A DNA stretch of 20,547 nt from a virus. Of the stretch, positions 1 through 6,565 are shown piece after piece. Within the stretch, counting starts at the first letter, position 1. Each line of letters opens with the position of its first letter. The translations under genes and the position numbers were made by a program. Under the pieces are notes generated by a model. The model was not told where the DNA came from. It saw nothing but the letters and a program-made list of their open reading frames with translations, and did no database searches. The DNA is taken from positions 1 to 20,547 of the IMG/VR virus record IMGVR_UViG_3300021961_000790; one strand, written 5' to 3'.

Positions 1-609
1 TATGTTCCAACTAACATGTGCATTAGCTGAGAATTGTGATCCTGTGTTAGGAATCAAACAAGCTGTGCGTGATTCTAACTTAGTTACCCAATATGTACCA
101 CCATCTGAATCAGTAGCATTCAGACTCATTTCACCAACGGCCGCTGGTGCATTAGGTACTAACCTACATACACTAGTTCCGTCAGCATTCGTTACTCTGT
201 AACGACGTGAACTGCGTTGTGTGACAACGTCAGCTACCTTGCCCATGCTACCACCTGTTACCCAGGCATTAGCATAGATAGCATCAGCTGTTGTTGTGCC
301 TGCATATAATGACACGTTTGCTGTCGCTGGACTAGCATTAGCACCTGTGATACTTGCTGTTGGTGCTGATGTATAGCCACTACCAATTGTGGTGATTGCT
401 ATTGCTGTTACGTTGCCGTTTCCATCGAGAGTGACTGTACCGGCGGCAGTTGTACCGCCTGCAATTTGTGGTGCTGAGAATGTTACACCAACGTTGGCTG
501 TGTAGTATCCTTCACCAGCAATCCAGACGTTTGCGTATTGAACACCTTCTCCACCTACACCTGTTCCCTTAGGTGCACCAAAATATACTGCTTTAATAGG
601 ACGTCCCAT
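1..609 (-). CDS. Beta-rich phage structural protein, partial (C-terminus beyond window)
   Basis: The frame is open for 203 codons from the ATG at 609-607 to the window edge, so the C-terminus is missing. The start follows a good ribosome binding site (AGGAGA, 7 nt before the ATG). The protein starts MGRPIKAVYFG and is rich in G, T, A, V and N. It has two turn/strand motifs of the type GxGYTxxP (GEGYYTANVG near residues 32-41 and GSGYTSAPTA near 77-86) around a DGNGNV turn. Such motifs are common in virion surface or decoration proteins of marine T4-like phages, and that general pattern is the only basis for the call. It lies after gp23 but behind its own late promoter-like box and the gp23 terminator, so it is probably transcribed separately. 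A head decoration, neck or fibre-associated role is possible; the exact role is unknown. Confidence 0.6.
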   Translation of the reverse strand, partial: MGRPIKAVYFGAPKGTGVGGEGVQYANVWIAGEGYYTANVGVTFSAPQIAGGTTAAGTVTLDGNGNVTAIAITTIGSGYTSAPTASITGANASPATANVSLYAGTTTADAIYANAWVTGGSMGKVADVVTQRSSRRYRVTNADGTSVCRLVPNAPAAVGEMSLNATDSDGGTYWVTKLESRTACLIPNTGSQFSANAHVSWNI

Positions 610-684
610 TTGTTTTCTCCTTAAAAAATTAATGGCGTTCTAGGCCTACGCGGTGGGGACCGCATAAGTTCTTATGAACAATAG

Positions 685-692
685 TATTTATT
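685..692 (-). promoter_or_regulatory. T4-type late promoter-like box (7 of 8)
   Basis: On the minus strand the sequence reads AATAAATACTATT. This matches the T4 late box TATAAATA at 7 of 8 positions and has the C-rich/T-rich continuation seen after many T4 late boxes. It lies 76 nt before the ATG of the structural gene at 609 and just after the gp23 terminator, a sensible place for a new transcription start. The promoter call is inferred from position and motif. Confidence 0.5.
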
Positions 693-705
693 TTAAAATC
701 AAAAC

Positions 706-728
706 AAAAGGCCCATATAGGGCCTTTT
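706..728 (-). terminator. Rho-independent terminator after gp23
   Basis: A 9-bp perfect stem (AAAAGGCCC / GGGCCTTTT) with the loop ATATA lies 28 nt after the gp23 stop. On the minus strand it is followed by a T-rich tract (TTTTGTTTTGATTTT). It would end the head-gene transcript after the capsid gene. The stem is symmetric, but no plus-strand gene reads into it. Confidence 0.85.
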
Positions 729-755
729 GAGTAAAGTTCACTACTAAACTTATTC

Positions 756-1931
756 TTATTGGAAAGATAAGTTAGCAACTGTGATTTCTTCTAAGTAGTC
801 AGCCGCATTACCAAGAGATGAAGCTGTGTTTGATAATTCAACATAGCCATATCTTGTCATGAAACCTACTACTGGTTCAAATGTTGCTGGGTCAAGCACA
901 ACACCACTACTCATTAATGGAACATATGGGCAGTAGAATGCGGCCGCATCAGCTTCTGATGAACCTTTGTAACCTACTAATACTGGTGTGTCATCAGCGG
1001 CATAACCGTCAACATACACTTTCATAGCGCCGTTTAATGTACCAACGAATTTAGTATTTGTTGGAGCTTCAAATGTACCTTCTGTACTTCTAGCAAAAGC
1101 TGAAGTTGTAGCAGATTGTAACACTGTTAAAGCGGCGGCTGATACAACAGCCCAGTTACCAGCACCACGTCTTGTTCTTTGAGCGATCAAGTTAGCGGCT
1201 CTGTTGATTAGAACTGCTAAAGCGGCATGTTCGTCACCAACAAATGTTGCTGTACCAGAAACTGTTGATTGATTGTAACCGTATGTAGAACCAGCTAAAG
1301 CACGTAATGAGCCAAGAACTTCTTGGTCGATCTCAACTGTGATCTCTTGTGCTAGAGCGGCCATGATTTCAGCTTCAACGTCTAAGCCGTGCATCGCTTG
1401 TGCGTCTTGAGCGGCTTCAAATGTCCAACGAGCTGATAGTTTGCGAGTTTTCGCTTCAACAACTTGTTTTAAGATTTGAACGTTGATTCTGTTACCTGGA
1501 ACACCTTCAAGTGCAGATGTAGCAGAAGCTCTACTATCAGCTGTTTTACTTGAATATGCTGTTGCAATACGATATGGTGATAATGCTTCGTCACCAGCTG
1601 TTGCGGCATCACCTAATGTACCAGCGGCTTGTGAATCAGCATAACGTACACGTAGTGTATGAATCTGAGCCACAGGACCAGTCATTGGTTGAACACCAAC
1701 AATCTCGTTAGCGATAACTGTTGGCATAACACGTCTGATCACTGGAAGAATAACGCGGTTTAATGTTGCTACGTTGCCAGAAGCAGTAGCACCACTAGTA
1801 GCATTCTCTTGCAAGTGCTTCTTAGTGTTTTCTAAAATTATAGCCATTGTCGTTCTTTTAGAACCTTGTAGACCTTCTAACAGGGCGTCTTTGGTCTCAT
1901 TCCAACGGCCTTCTAATAGTTGGGTTGTCAT
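756..1931 (-). CDS. gp23: Major capsid protein, gp23-like
   Basis: This is a 391-residue major head subunit of the T4 gp23 family, which forms the hexamers of the prohead shell. The signature block NEIVGVQPMTGP is near residues 75-86 and corresponds to the conserved IxGVQPM region of T4 gp23. The C-terminal part (FMTRYGYVEL) is also typical. It directly follows gp22, as in T4. The ATG at 1931 has AAGGA upstream. A gp21-type cleavage site ([LI]xE) at L40-Q41-E42 sits just before NATSG, where T4 gp23 is cut, so I infer a mature chain of about 349 residues. T4 gp23 is 521 residues; this one is much shorter, which suggests that the inserted surface domain is absent. Confidence 0.93.
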   Translation of the reverse strand: MTTQLLEGRWNETKDALLEGLQGSKRTTMAIILENTKKHLQENATSGATASGNVATLNRVILPVIRRVMPTVIANEIVGVQPMTGPVAQIHTLRVRYADSQAAGTLGDAATAGDEALSPYRIATAYSSKTADSRASATSALEGVPGNRINVQILKQVVEAKTRKLSARWTFEAAQDAQAMHGLDVEAEIMAALAQEITVEIDQEVLGSLRALAGSTYGYNQSTVSGTATFVGDEHAALAVLINRAANLIAQRTRRGAGNWAVVSAAALTVLQSATTSAFARSTEGTFEAPTNTKFVGTLNGAMKVYVDGYAADDTPVLVGYKGSSEADAAAFYCPYVPLMSSGVVLDPATFEPVVGFMTRYGYVELSNTASSLGNAADYLEEITVANLSFQ

Positions 1932-1962
1932 TTCTTTTTTCCTTTTAATTAAAAGTTACTAC

Positions 1963-3060
1963 TTATTTTAGCCCTGCTAAGCGTCGAATTTCTACAACAT
2001 TGTTGAGCGATTCGTCGTCTGTTTTAGCAGATTTATTACCAGTTACTTCTACTTTACTCTCTGATAGCACAGACTTCTCAGCCTTAGGTGCTACTGATGA
2101 GTTATTTAGAACTGCTGGCAAATACTTATCATATGCTCCCTGAAGTTTTTCAGTTTGCACACTTTCGAGTAGGCTAGACATTACTTCAGCCTTCTCTTTG
2201 TTCAGAGGTTTAAGCAATTCAGCAAGCTTCTCTTTACGAGCTACACTTTCTGTGATCACTTTAACTTCATGTTCTTTAGATTCAACTAGTGCTTCTTTTT
2301 CAGCGATTGCTTTTTGACTTTCAGTAATTATTTGATCTTTTTCATCAATAATTGATTGAAGTTTAGCAAGTTCTTTGTTCTCATTTAAATGAGTAACAGC
2401 AAACTCATTAGCAAATGCTTCGAAGATTCTACGTCCAAACATATTCTCACGAGCTGATTGGATGTCTTCTTTTAGTTGAGCTAATTCTGAGCCTAGATTA
2501 TCTGTCACTGCTTCTTTAACAAGTTTAGCACTGCGAGCAACAAAAGATTTTTGTAGTTCAGCAAGTTTTGATTTTGCTTCAGCAACAAGTTTAACTTTTG
2601 TTTCTACCACAGAACGTTTGTCTTCTTCAAACTCTTTGATTTCATTAGCAAGTTCTTGAATCACAAATTTCTCCAACTTAGCGATTGCTTCAGTTTGAGT
2701 TTTGCGATCTGAACGTAATTCTTTGATTTCTTCAGCTAATTTTGTAACCATAAAATCATTGAACTTACCAGCATTTTCCATCATTTGTGTTTTGAATTTA
2801 ACACGATCTTCTGCTAGAGCTTGTTTCTCGTCGGCGAAATCTTTGATTTCAGCGGCAAGTTGTTCAGTAACCATTTTGTCTAGAGCTTCAACCATTTGAT
2901 TCTTGTCGTGTTCGTAGCGACCAGCGAACTCTTCACGCAATTCAGCACGAATAGTTTCACGAGCTTCATTTAACTTAGATTCCCAAGCTTCTGTAATAGC
3001 AGTTTGAGTCTCTTCATTAATGATGCCACTATCCAACAATGGTTTGATAGCATCTAACAT
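1963..3060 (-). CDS. gp22: Prohead core scaffolding protein, gp22-like
   Basis: A 365-residue, highly charged and almost wholly helical protein, predicted as long coiled coils, directly between gp21 and gp23 as in T4. It would form the internal scaffold on which gp23 assembles and which gp21 then degrades. A degenerate unit built on the motif LAxEIK[DE] recurs at about residues 68, 108 and 137, with a weaker copy near 189 (LGSELAQLK), so part of the length comes from internal duplication. Many [LI]xE sites suitable for gp21 are present. The C-terminus ends in a basic RRLAGLK tail. The start has AGGAGA 6 nt upstream. It is longer than T4 gp22 (269 residues). Confidence 0.88.
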   Translation of the reverse strand: MLDAIKPLLDSGIINEETQTAITEAWESKLNEARETIRAELREEFAGRYEHDKNQMVEALDKMVTEQLAAEIKDFADEKQALAEDRVKFKTQMMENAGKFNDFMVTKLAEEIKELRSDRKTQTEAIAKLEKFVIQELANEIKEFEEDKRSVVETKVKLVAEAKSKLAELQKSFVARSAKLVKEAVTDNLGSELAQLKEDIQSARENMFGRRIFEAFANEFAVTHLNENKELAKLQSIIDEKDQIITESQKAIAEKEALVESKEHEVKVITESVARKEKLAELLKPLNKEKAEVMSSLLESVQTEKLQGAYDKYLPAVLNNSSVAPKAEKSVLSESKVEVTGNKSAKTDDESLNNVVEIRRLAGLK

Positions 3061-3069
3061 TGTGATCTC

Positions 3070-3714
3070 CTATTTAATTTTCAGATCTTTGATTAGGCCT
3101 TTTACAGCTTCTCTCAGATATTTTTGTACTTTTTGATCTGCACTGGCCTCACGTGCCATTTCGAATACCTTGTGTCCGCCACGCATATTCATCAGTCCTT
3201 CGTAAATCGCTGTTGGATACGCATTAGGAGCACTAGGTTGTGCAACTACATCAACTGTGACTATTTCAAAGTCACTTACTTTACCGTCACCCTCGTTCAC
3301 GTTTCCGCTACCACGAGAACTAACGCCAAGTTTTACACCACTTTCCAACATGGTCTTGACTAATTGACCCATTGGAGTTGGTAAAATCTTTAGTTTGCCA
3401 TAGCCGTTTGGTCCATCCATCCACATTTCTGTGATCATGTGTGAAACACGGTCTAGGTTAATTTTCAAATCATCTGGGTGGTCTACTTCGCCTAGGACGC
3501 TGTAGCCACCAGTGATCTGTTCATTAAGAGTAGAAACAGCATTGGCAATTTCATTTACAGGGTATACACGCTCATTGTGGTTTTTAACTCCACCTTGAAT
3601 GCAGATACCTTTCATGTAAAGATTCTTACCACCTTTACCGTCAGTATGGTCTTCAGTGATGACTTCCATACGAGCGGCATCAAATGTTAAGTTCTCTTTA
3701 AGATATAATGCCAT
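3070..3714 (-). CDS. gp21: Prohead protease, gp21-like
   Basis: A 214-residue serine protease of the T4 gp21 family, which has a herpesvirus-assemblin-like fold and matures the prohead by cutting scaffold, core and capsid proteins after [LI]xE. The likely catalytic residues are visible: H79 in GEVDHP, S132 or S133 in GVSSRGSG, and possibly D155 in TVDVVAQPSAP. The N-terminal part contains NHNERVYP near residues 45-52, typical of the family. The length agrees with T4 gp21 (212). The start has AGGAAA upstream. It lies between the acidic core protein and gp22, the T4 gene order. Confidence 0.93.
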   Translation of the reverse strand: MALYLKENLTFDAARMEVITEDHTDGKGGKNLYMKGICIQGGVKNHNERVYPVNEIANAVSTLNEQITGGYSVLGEVDHPDDLKINLDRVSHMITEMWMDGPNGYGKLKILPTPMGQLVKTMLESGVKLGVSSRGSGNVNEGDGKVSDFEIVTVDVVAQPSAPNAYPTAIYEGLMNMRGGHKVFEMAREASADQKVQKYLREAVKGLIKDLKIK

Positions 3715-3727
3715 TATAGTTTCCTAA

Positions 3728-4453
3728 TTATGCTTTTTTAAATGCTTTACCAGCATCAGCACCTGGTTTTGTTAAACCGTCATGTGGTAATTCGCCTTTT
3801 GGTGCAACTTTAGCGCCTTTTTCTTCGCCGCCTGCTGTTACATCAACTGCTTTACCGCCCATGTCGTTTTTACCAGCCACTGGTGATTTTGTATTAGCGC
3901 CTTCTTCTGATGTTTTTGGAGCAGGTGCTTTTTCTACATATTCACGCACTACTTCTTCTGTTGTTTCTTCTGTTGTTTCTTCTGTTGCTTCTTCAACTGC
4001 TTCTTCAGCAACTTCGTCTGTTTCTTCCATCATGTCTTCTGCAGGCACTTCCATGTCAGCGTGTTCTGGTTCTTCAGCTTCGCCGGCCATTAATGCGTCA
4101 AATTCTGCTTTTAATTCGTCGAGTGCATCTTCTAAGTCTTCAACGCGATCTTCGATTTCTTCGTGTTCTTCTTCAGGTGCTTCTTCAGCGTCCATTTCCA
4201 TGTCGACTTCTGCTTCTTCACCTTCTTCACCTTCTTCTTCTGAGATACCTTGTTCGTCAGCAACGATTTCGTTTGCTAACTCTTCAATCTCTGTTGAATC
4301 TTCATCATTGATTTCGCTGATGTCTGTTTCGTCGATCAAACTTTCATAAATGTCGCGTGATTTTTCTATAACGATTTCATGAAAGAGTTCACGAGCTTTG
4401 TCTTGTTCCTCATTGATGATTAAATCAATAAGTTGTTCATATTTGTTTGCCAT
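3728..4453 (-). CDS. Acidic prohead core protein (gp67/gp68 position)
   Basis: A 241-residue, extremely acidic protein between the portal-side genes and gp21, where T4 has gp67 and gp68. The N-terminal 40 residues are helical and contain the block ARELFHEIVIEKSRDIYE, which I recognise from prohead core proteins of marine T4-like phages. Residues about 55-165 are dominated by E, D and A, with EETTEETT repeats near 155-165. The last 60 residues are a basic/glycine-rich tail (DMGGKAVDV, GLTKPGADAG). By analogy with T4 it would sit inside the prohead and be processed by gp21. AGGAG lies 9 nt before the ATG, and a late promoter-like box is further upstream. I cannot decide between gp67 and gp68. 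Confidence 0.8.
   Translation of the reverse strand: MANKYEQLIDLIINEEQDKARELFHEIVIEKSRDIYESLIDETDISEINDEDSTEIEELANEIVADEQGISEEEGEEGEEAEVDMEMDAEEAPEEEHEEIEDRVEDLEDALDELKAEFDALMAGEAEEPEHADMEVPAEDMMEETDEVAEEAVEEATEETTEETTEEVVREYVEKAPAPKTSEEGANTKSPVAGKNDMGGKAVDVTAGGEEKGAKVAPKGELPHDGLTKPGADAGKAFKKA
3954..4013 (-). repeat. 12-bp tandem repeat inside the acidic core protein gene
   Basis: On the plus strand the unit TCTTCTGTTGTT is repeated exactly at 3954-3965 and 3966-3977. Degenerate copies follow at 3978-3989, 3990-4001 and 4002-4013. On the coding strand it encodes the EETT-type acidic repeats. Units of 12 bp keep the frame, so copy-number change would lengthen or shorten the acidic tract. Confidence 0.8.
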
Positions 4454-4522
4454 CTATGTAAACTCCTAAAAAAAAAATGGGTAACTGTTAAATTGAGTTA
4501 GTTAGGTTATAATATGTTTATA

Positions 4523-4530
4523 TATTTACA
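4523..4530 (-). promoter_or_regulatory. T4-type late promoter-like box (7 of 8)
   Basis: The minus strand reads TGTAAATATATAAAC, which matches TATAAATA at 7 of 8 positions and is set in a very AT-rich stretch. It lies 70 nt before the ATG of the acidic core protein. It would add late transcription of the core-protease-scaffold-capsid block on top of reading from the portal promoter. The call rests on motif and position only. Confidence 0.45.
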
Positions 4531-4536
4531 AAATTC

Positions 4537-4570
4537 CTCAAAAAACCTGGTTAAATGCGTTGTTTTTGAG
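4537..4570 (-). other. Inverted repeat between the 73-residue protein gene and the core protein gene
   Basis: CTCAAAAAAC (4537-4546) can pair with GTTTTTGAG (4562-4570), with one bulged base and a 15-nt loop. In the minus-strand direction it follows the stop of the 73-residue gene and comes before a late promoter-like box. It could act as a weak attenuator or a processing site that sets the ratio of portal to core and capsid mRNA. The stem is AT-rich and the function is not established. Confidence 0.3.
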
Positions 4571-4586
4571 TCGTTTTGCTAGATAA

Positions 4587-4808
4587 TTATAATCCACCGG
4601 CCGGTGCTGTAGGCGTCTTATATTGTACTTGGACCTGTTCAATCTTTTGTTCGTGCTCTAATTTACGGACATCGTTCATAATTCTTAAACGATTAATCTG
4701 TTTTAGTGTTAGTTTGGTTTTGCGTATGTCAGACAAGGAGACAGCGGTATTGTCTTCTTTTTCTGAGCGATAACCTTGTGGTTCCGTAAACATTTCAATG
4801 ATATTCAT
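4587..4808 (-). CDS. Small conserved-looking protein in the head cluster, function unknown
   Basis: A 73-residue protein that starts MNIIEMFTEPQGY. It has a charged helical middle (LRKTKLTL-type block, then KQINRLRIMNDVRKLEHEQK) and a Pro/Ala-rich end. I prefer the ATG at 4808 to the upstream TTG at 4823, which would overlap the spacer after gp20. It lies 18 nt after the gp20 stop, where T4 carries gp67, and is probably co-transcribed with the portal gene. The sequence is basic rather than acidic, so it is not an obvious gp67. A minor prohead core or portal-associated role is plausible from context alone. Confidence 0.65.
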   Translation of the reverse strand: MNIIEMFTEPQGYRSEKEDNTAVSLSDIRKTKLTLKQINRLRIMNDVRKLEHEQKIEQVQVQYKTPTAPAGGL

Positions 4809-4826
4809 ACTGTTATTTACCAAATG

Positions 4827-6524
4827 TTAAGGCGTTTCTGGTGTGCCCAACGGAACTGGTGTCGCGCCTTCCCCTGGTGCTGGGGGAGTTTCACTTCCGG
4901 GGGCTTCTGCTGTTGTGTTTTCTGGAGCGACGAATGTGTCTAGGTCTGTTTGGATGTCAGAATCCGTGATACCCACTGCTCTTAATCCAGCATCTGCAGA
5001 TGGTATTTCCCCTGCTTCACCTTGCTCTTCAGACCATAATTTATCATTCCTAGTGATTTCTTCTTCGCTCAGGTCTAGATATCTCTCAAGTAGGAAACGT
5101 TTGCTCAGATATGGTACTGCTTCTAGTTGACTAAATGCTTGTATTCTCGTGGCATCGATCTCTGCTTGGCGATGTTTGGCAAAATTTTGTGGCTCATTAA
5201 AACGCAATTCAAATAGATTGTTGTCAATGTTAATACCTCTCCATCGCATGAACATCTTAAACTCTTGATCTAGTTTTTCCACAATTAGGGTTTGTAAACG
5301 TTTACAGTATTGATTAAAGCGCCATTCTTGTATCAGTGCTGTGGTAGCCCCGTCGGTGTGCATACGCTCGCTGTCATCATCTTGTGTTGGCAAGTAACTG
5401 CTCGGTATACGTAGACCACGGAACATCTTGTTGGTAAAGAAACGTAGGTCTGTGATCTCACCTAAATTCTGTCCACCTGGAAACACATCAATGCTTGATC
5501 CACGACCGTCAGCTGTTACCGGAAAGAAATAATCTTCGTTGGTCGATAATGGATTATAAGTAGCATCCATCATGTTAACCCCGCCGCCTGTTTGAGTTGG
5601 AATTCTGCGTTGATGGATCTCATTTTTAATGCGATCAACATACGCCATGGCCATGTGTGTGGGCATGTTTCCCACGTCAATTTTGAAGATACGACGTTCT
5701 GGTGCACGTTGTATGCGATAGATAATCACAGCATCTTCTAACAGTTCTTTTTGTTTGAAAATCTTGAATATGCTTTCCAGTATACTGGTGCCAAATGGCC
5801 AATTGAGATCAAGACCTTCGGTTAGACTAATATGCACCACATGTTCCGCATCAATCACGCTCTCATTCTGTGCATGGCTAAAACGTGTGCCGCCACTGTA
5901 GGGAACATTCGGTTGTGTGTATGCTCCGCTGGGTCCACCCACCTGCGGATGATTGATATACGTATCACTGGAACTAACTGCTGTGCTGGTTAAATTTTGG
6001 AAATTTATATTCAGATCTTTAACAAAATATTGTTCTGGTTTCTTGCCTTCCGCTTCATTGACGATGACCTTGACCACCTTGTGCATCTCTGTCCAGTATA
6101 ATTTAAATGTTTCTGGATCACGTAGGAATACCTGATCACCATACTTTAAGGTATTGCGTATGAGCTTGAACAATCTCTTGTTAAGATCGTTTAGGTTAAC
6201 CCATTGATTCAATGAATCTCTAAGAATGTTAACTTCATTGTCGGTTGGATCATCCTTGAAGAACAGATCAAATCCCGTACCATTTTCTATGTTTGGTTGA
6301 GAGCAGAATTCTGCTATGATATCCAAGGCCGCGTTGACCTCACTGTCCATATCCATTTGTTCATATTGATTGTAGCGTTCTACTCGATTTGGATGACCAA
6401 TGTAAACTTCAGGTAATTGGCTTTGCCAGTTACTGTATTTGGCCTCGGGTGTTGATTGATTAGCCAGAACGCTCATTTGACCGCTGGTATTTGCGGCTTT
6501 AAAATATTTTTTCCAACCTGCCAT
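4827..6524 (-). CDS. gp20: Portal vertex protein, gp20-like
   Basis: A 565-residue portal protein of the T4 gp20 family, which forms the dodecameric ring through which DNA is packaged and to which the neck and tail attach. The diagnostic block RIQRAPERRIFKIDVGNMP lies mid-protein, and nearby are QRRIPTQTGGGVNMMDATYNP and the FRGLRIPSSYLPTQ region, all characteristic of gp20. It is slightly longer than T4 gp20 (524). The extra length is mostly a low-complexity Pro/Thr/Ala/Glu tail over the last 50 residues. It stands at the head of the T4-order cluster. A late promoter-like box lies 31 nt before the ATG, and the ribosome binding site is weak (TGGAAA). Confidence 0.95.
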   Translation of the reverse strand: MAGWKKYFKAANTSGQMSVLANQSTPEAKYSNWQSQLPEVYIGHPNRVERYNQYEQMDMDSEVNAALDIIAEFCSQPNIENGTGFDLFFKDDPTDNEVNILRDSLNQWVNLNDLNKRLFKLIRNTLKYGDQVFLRDPETFKLYWTEMHKVVKVIVNEAEGKKPEQYFVKDLNINFQNLTSTAVSSSDTYINHPQVGGPSGAYTQPNVPYSGGTRFSHAQNESVIDAEHVVHISLTEGLDLNWPFGTSILESIFKIFKQKELLEDAVIIYRIQRAPERRIFKIDVGNMPTHMAMAYVDRIKNEIHQRRIPTQTGGGVNMMDATYNPLSTNEDYFFPVTADGRGSSIDVFPGGQNLGEITDLRFFTNKMFRGLRIPSSYLPTQDDDSERMHTDGATTALIQEWRFNQYCKRLQTLIVEKLDQEFKMFMRWRGINIDNNLFELRFNEPQNFAKHRQAEIDATRIQAFSQLEAVPYLSKRFLLERYLDLSEEEITRNDKLWSEEQGEAGEIPSADAGLRAVGITDSDIQTDLDTFVAPENTTAEAPGSETPPAPGEGATPVPLGTPETP

Positions 6525-6554
6525 AGATTTTTTCCAGTACCATTATTATTACTA

Positions 6555-6562
6555 TATTTATC
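6555..6562 (-). promoter_or_regulatory. T4-type late promoter-like box (7 of 8) before the portal gene
   Basis: The minus strand reads CGATAAATATAG, with GATAAATA matching TATAAATA at 7 of 8 positions. The box starts 4 nt after the tape-measure stop codon and 31 nt before the gp20 ATG. It would start a late transcript for portal and head genes. Confidence 0.5.
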
Positions 6563-6565
6563 GTA

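Noticed and set aside
3861-4349. Long plus-strand open frames opposite the acidic core gene (also 3910-4311)
   Set aside because: The proteins are Ser- or Leu-only low complexity, produced by the GAA/GAG-rich repeats on the coding strand; no ribosome binding site.
6002-6009. TATAAATT late-like boxes inside genes (minus at 6002-6009, plus at 19948-19955)
   Set aside because: Inside gp20 and inside the final baseplate gene, not followed by a gene start; likely chance in AT-rich sequence.
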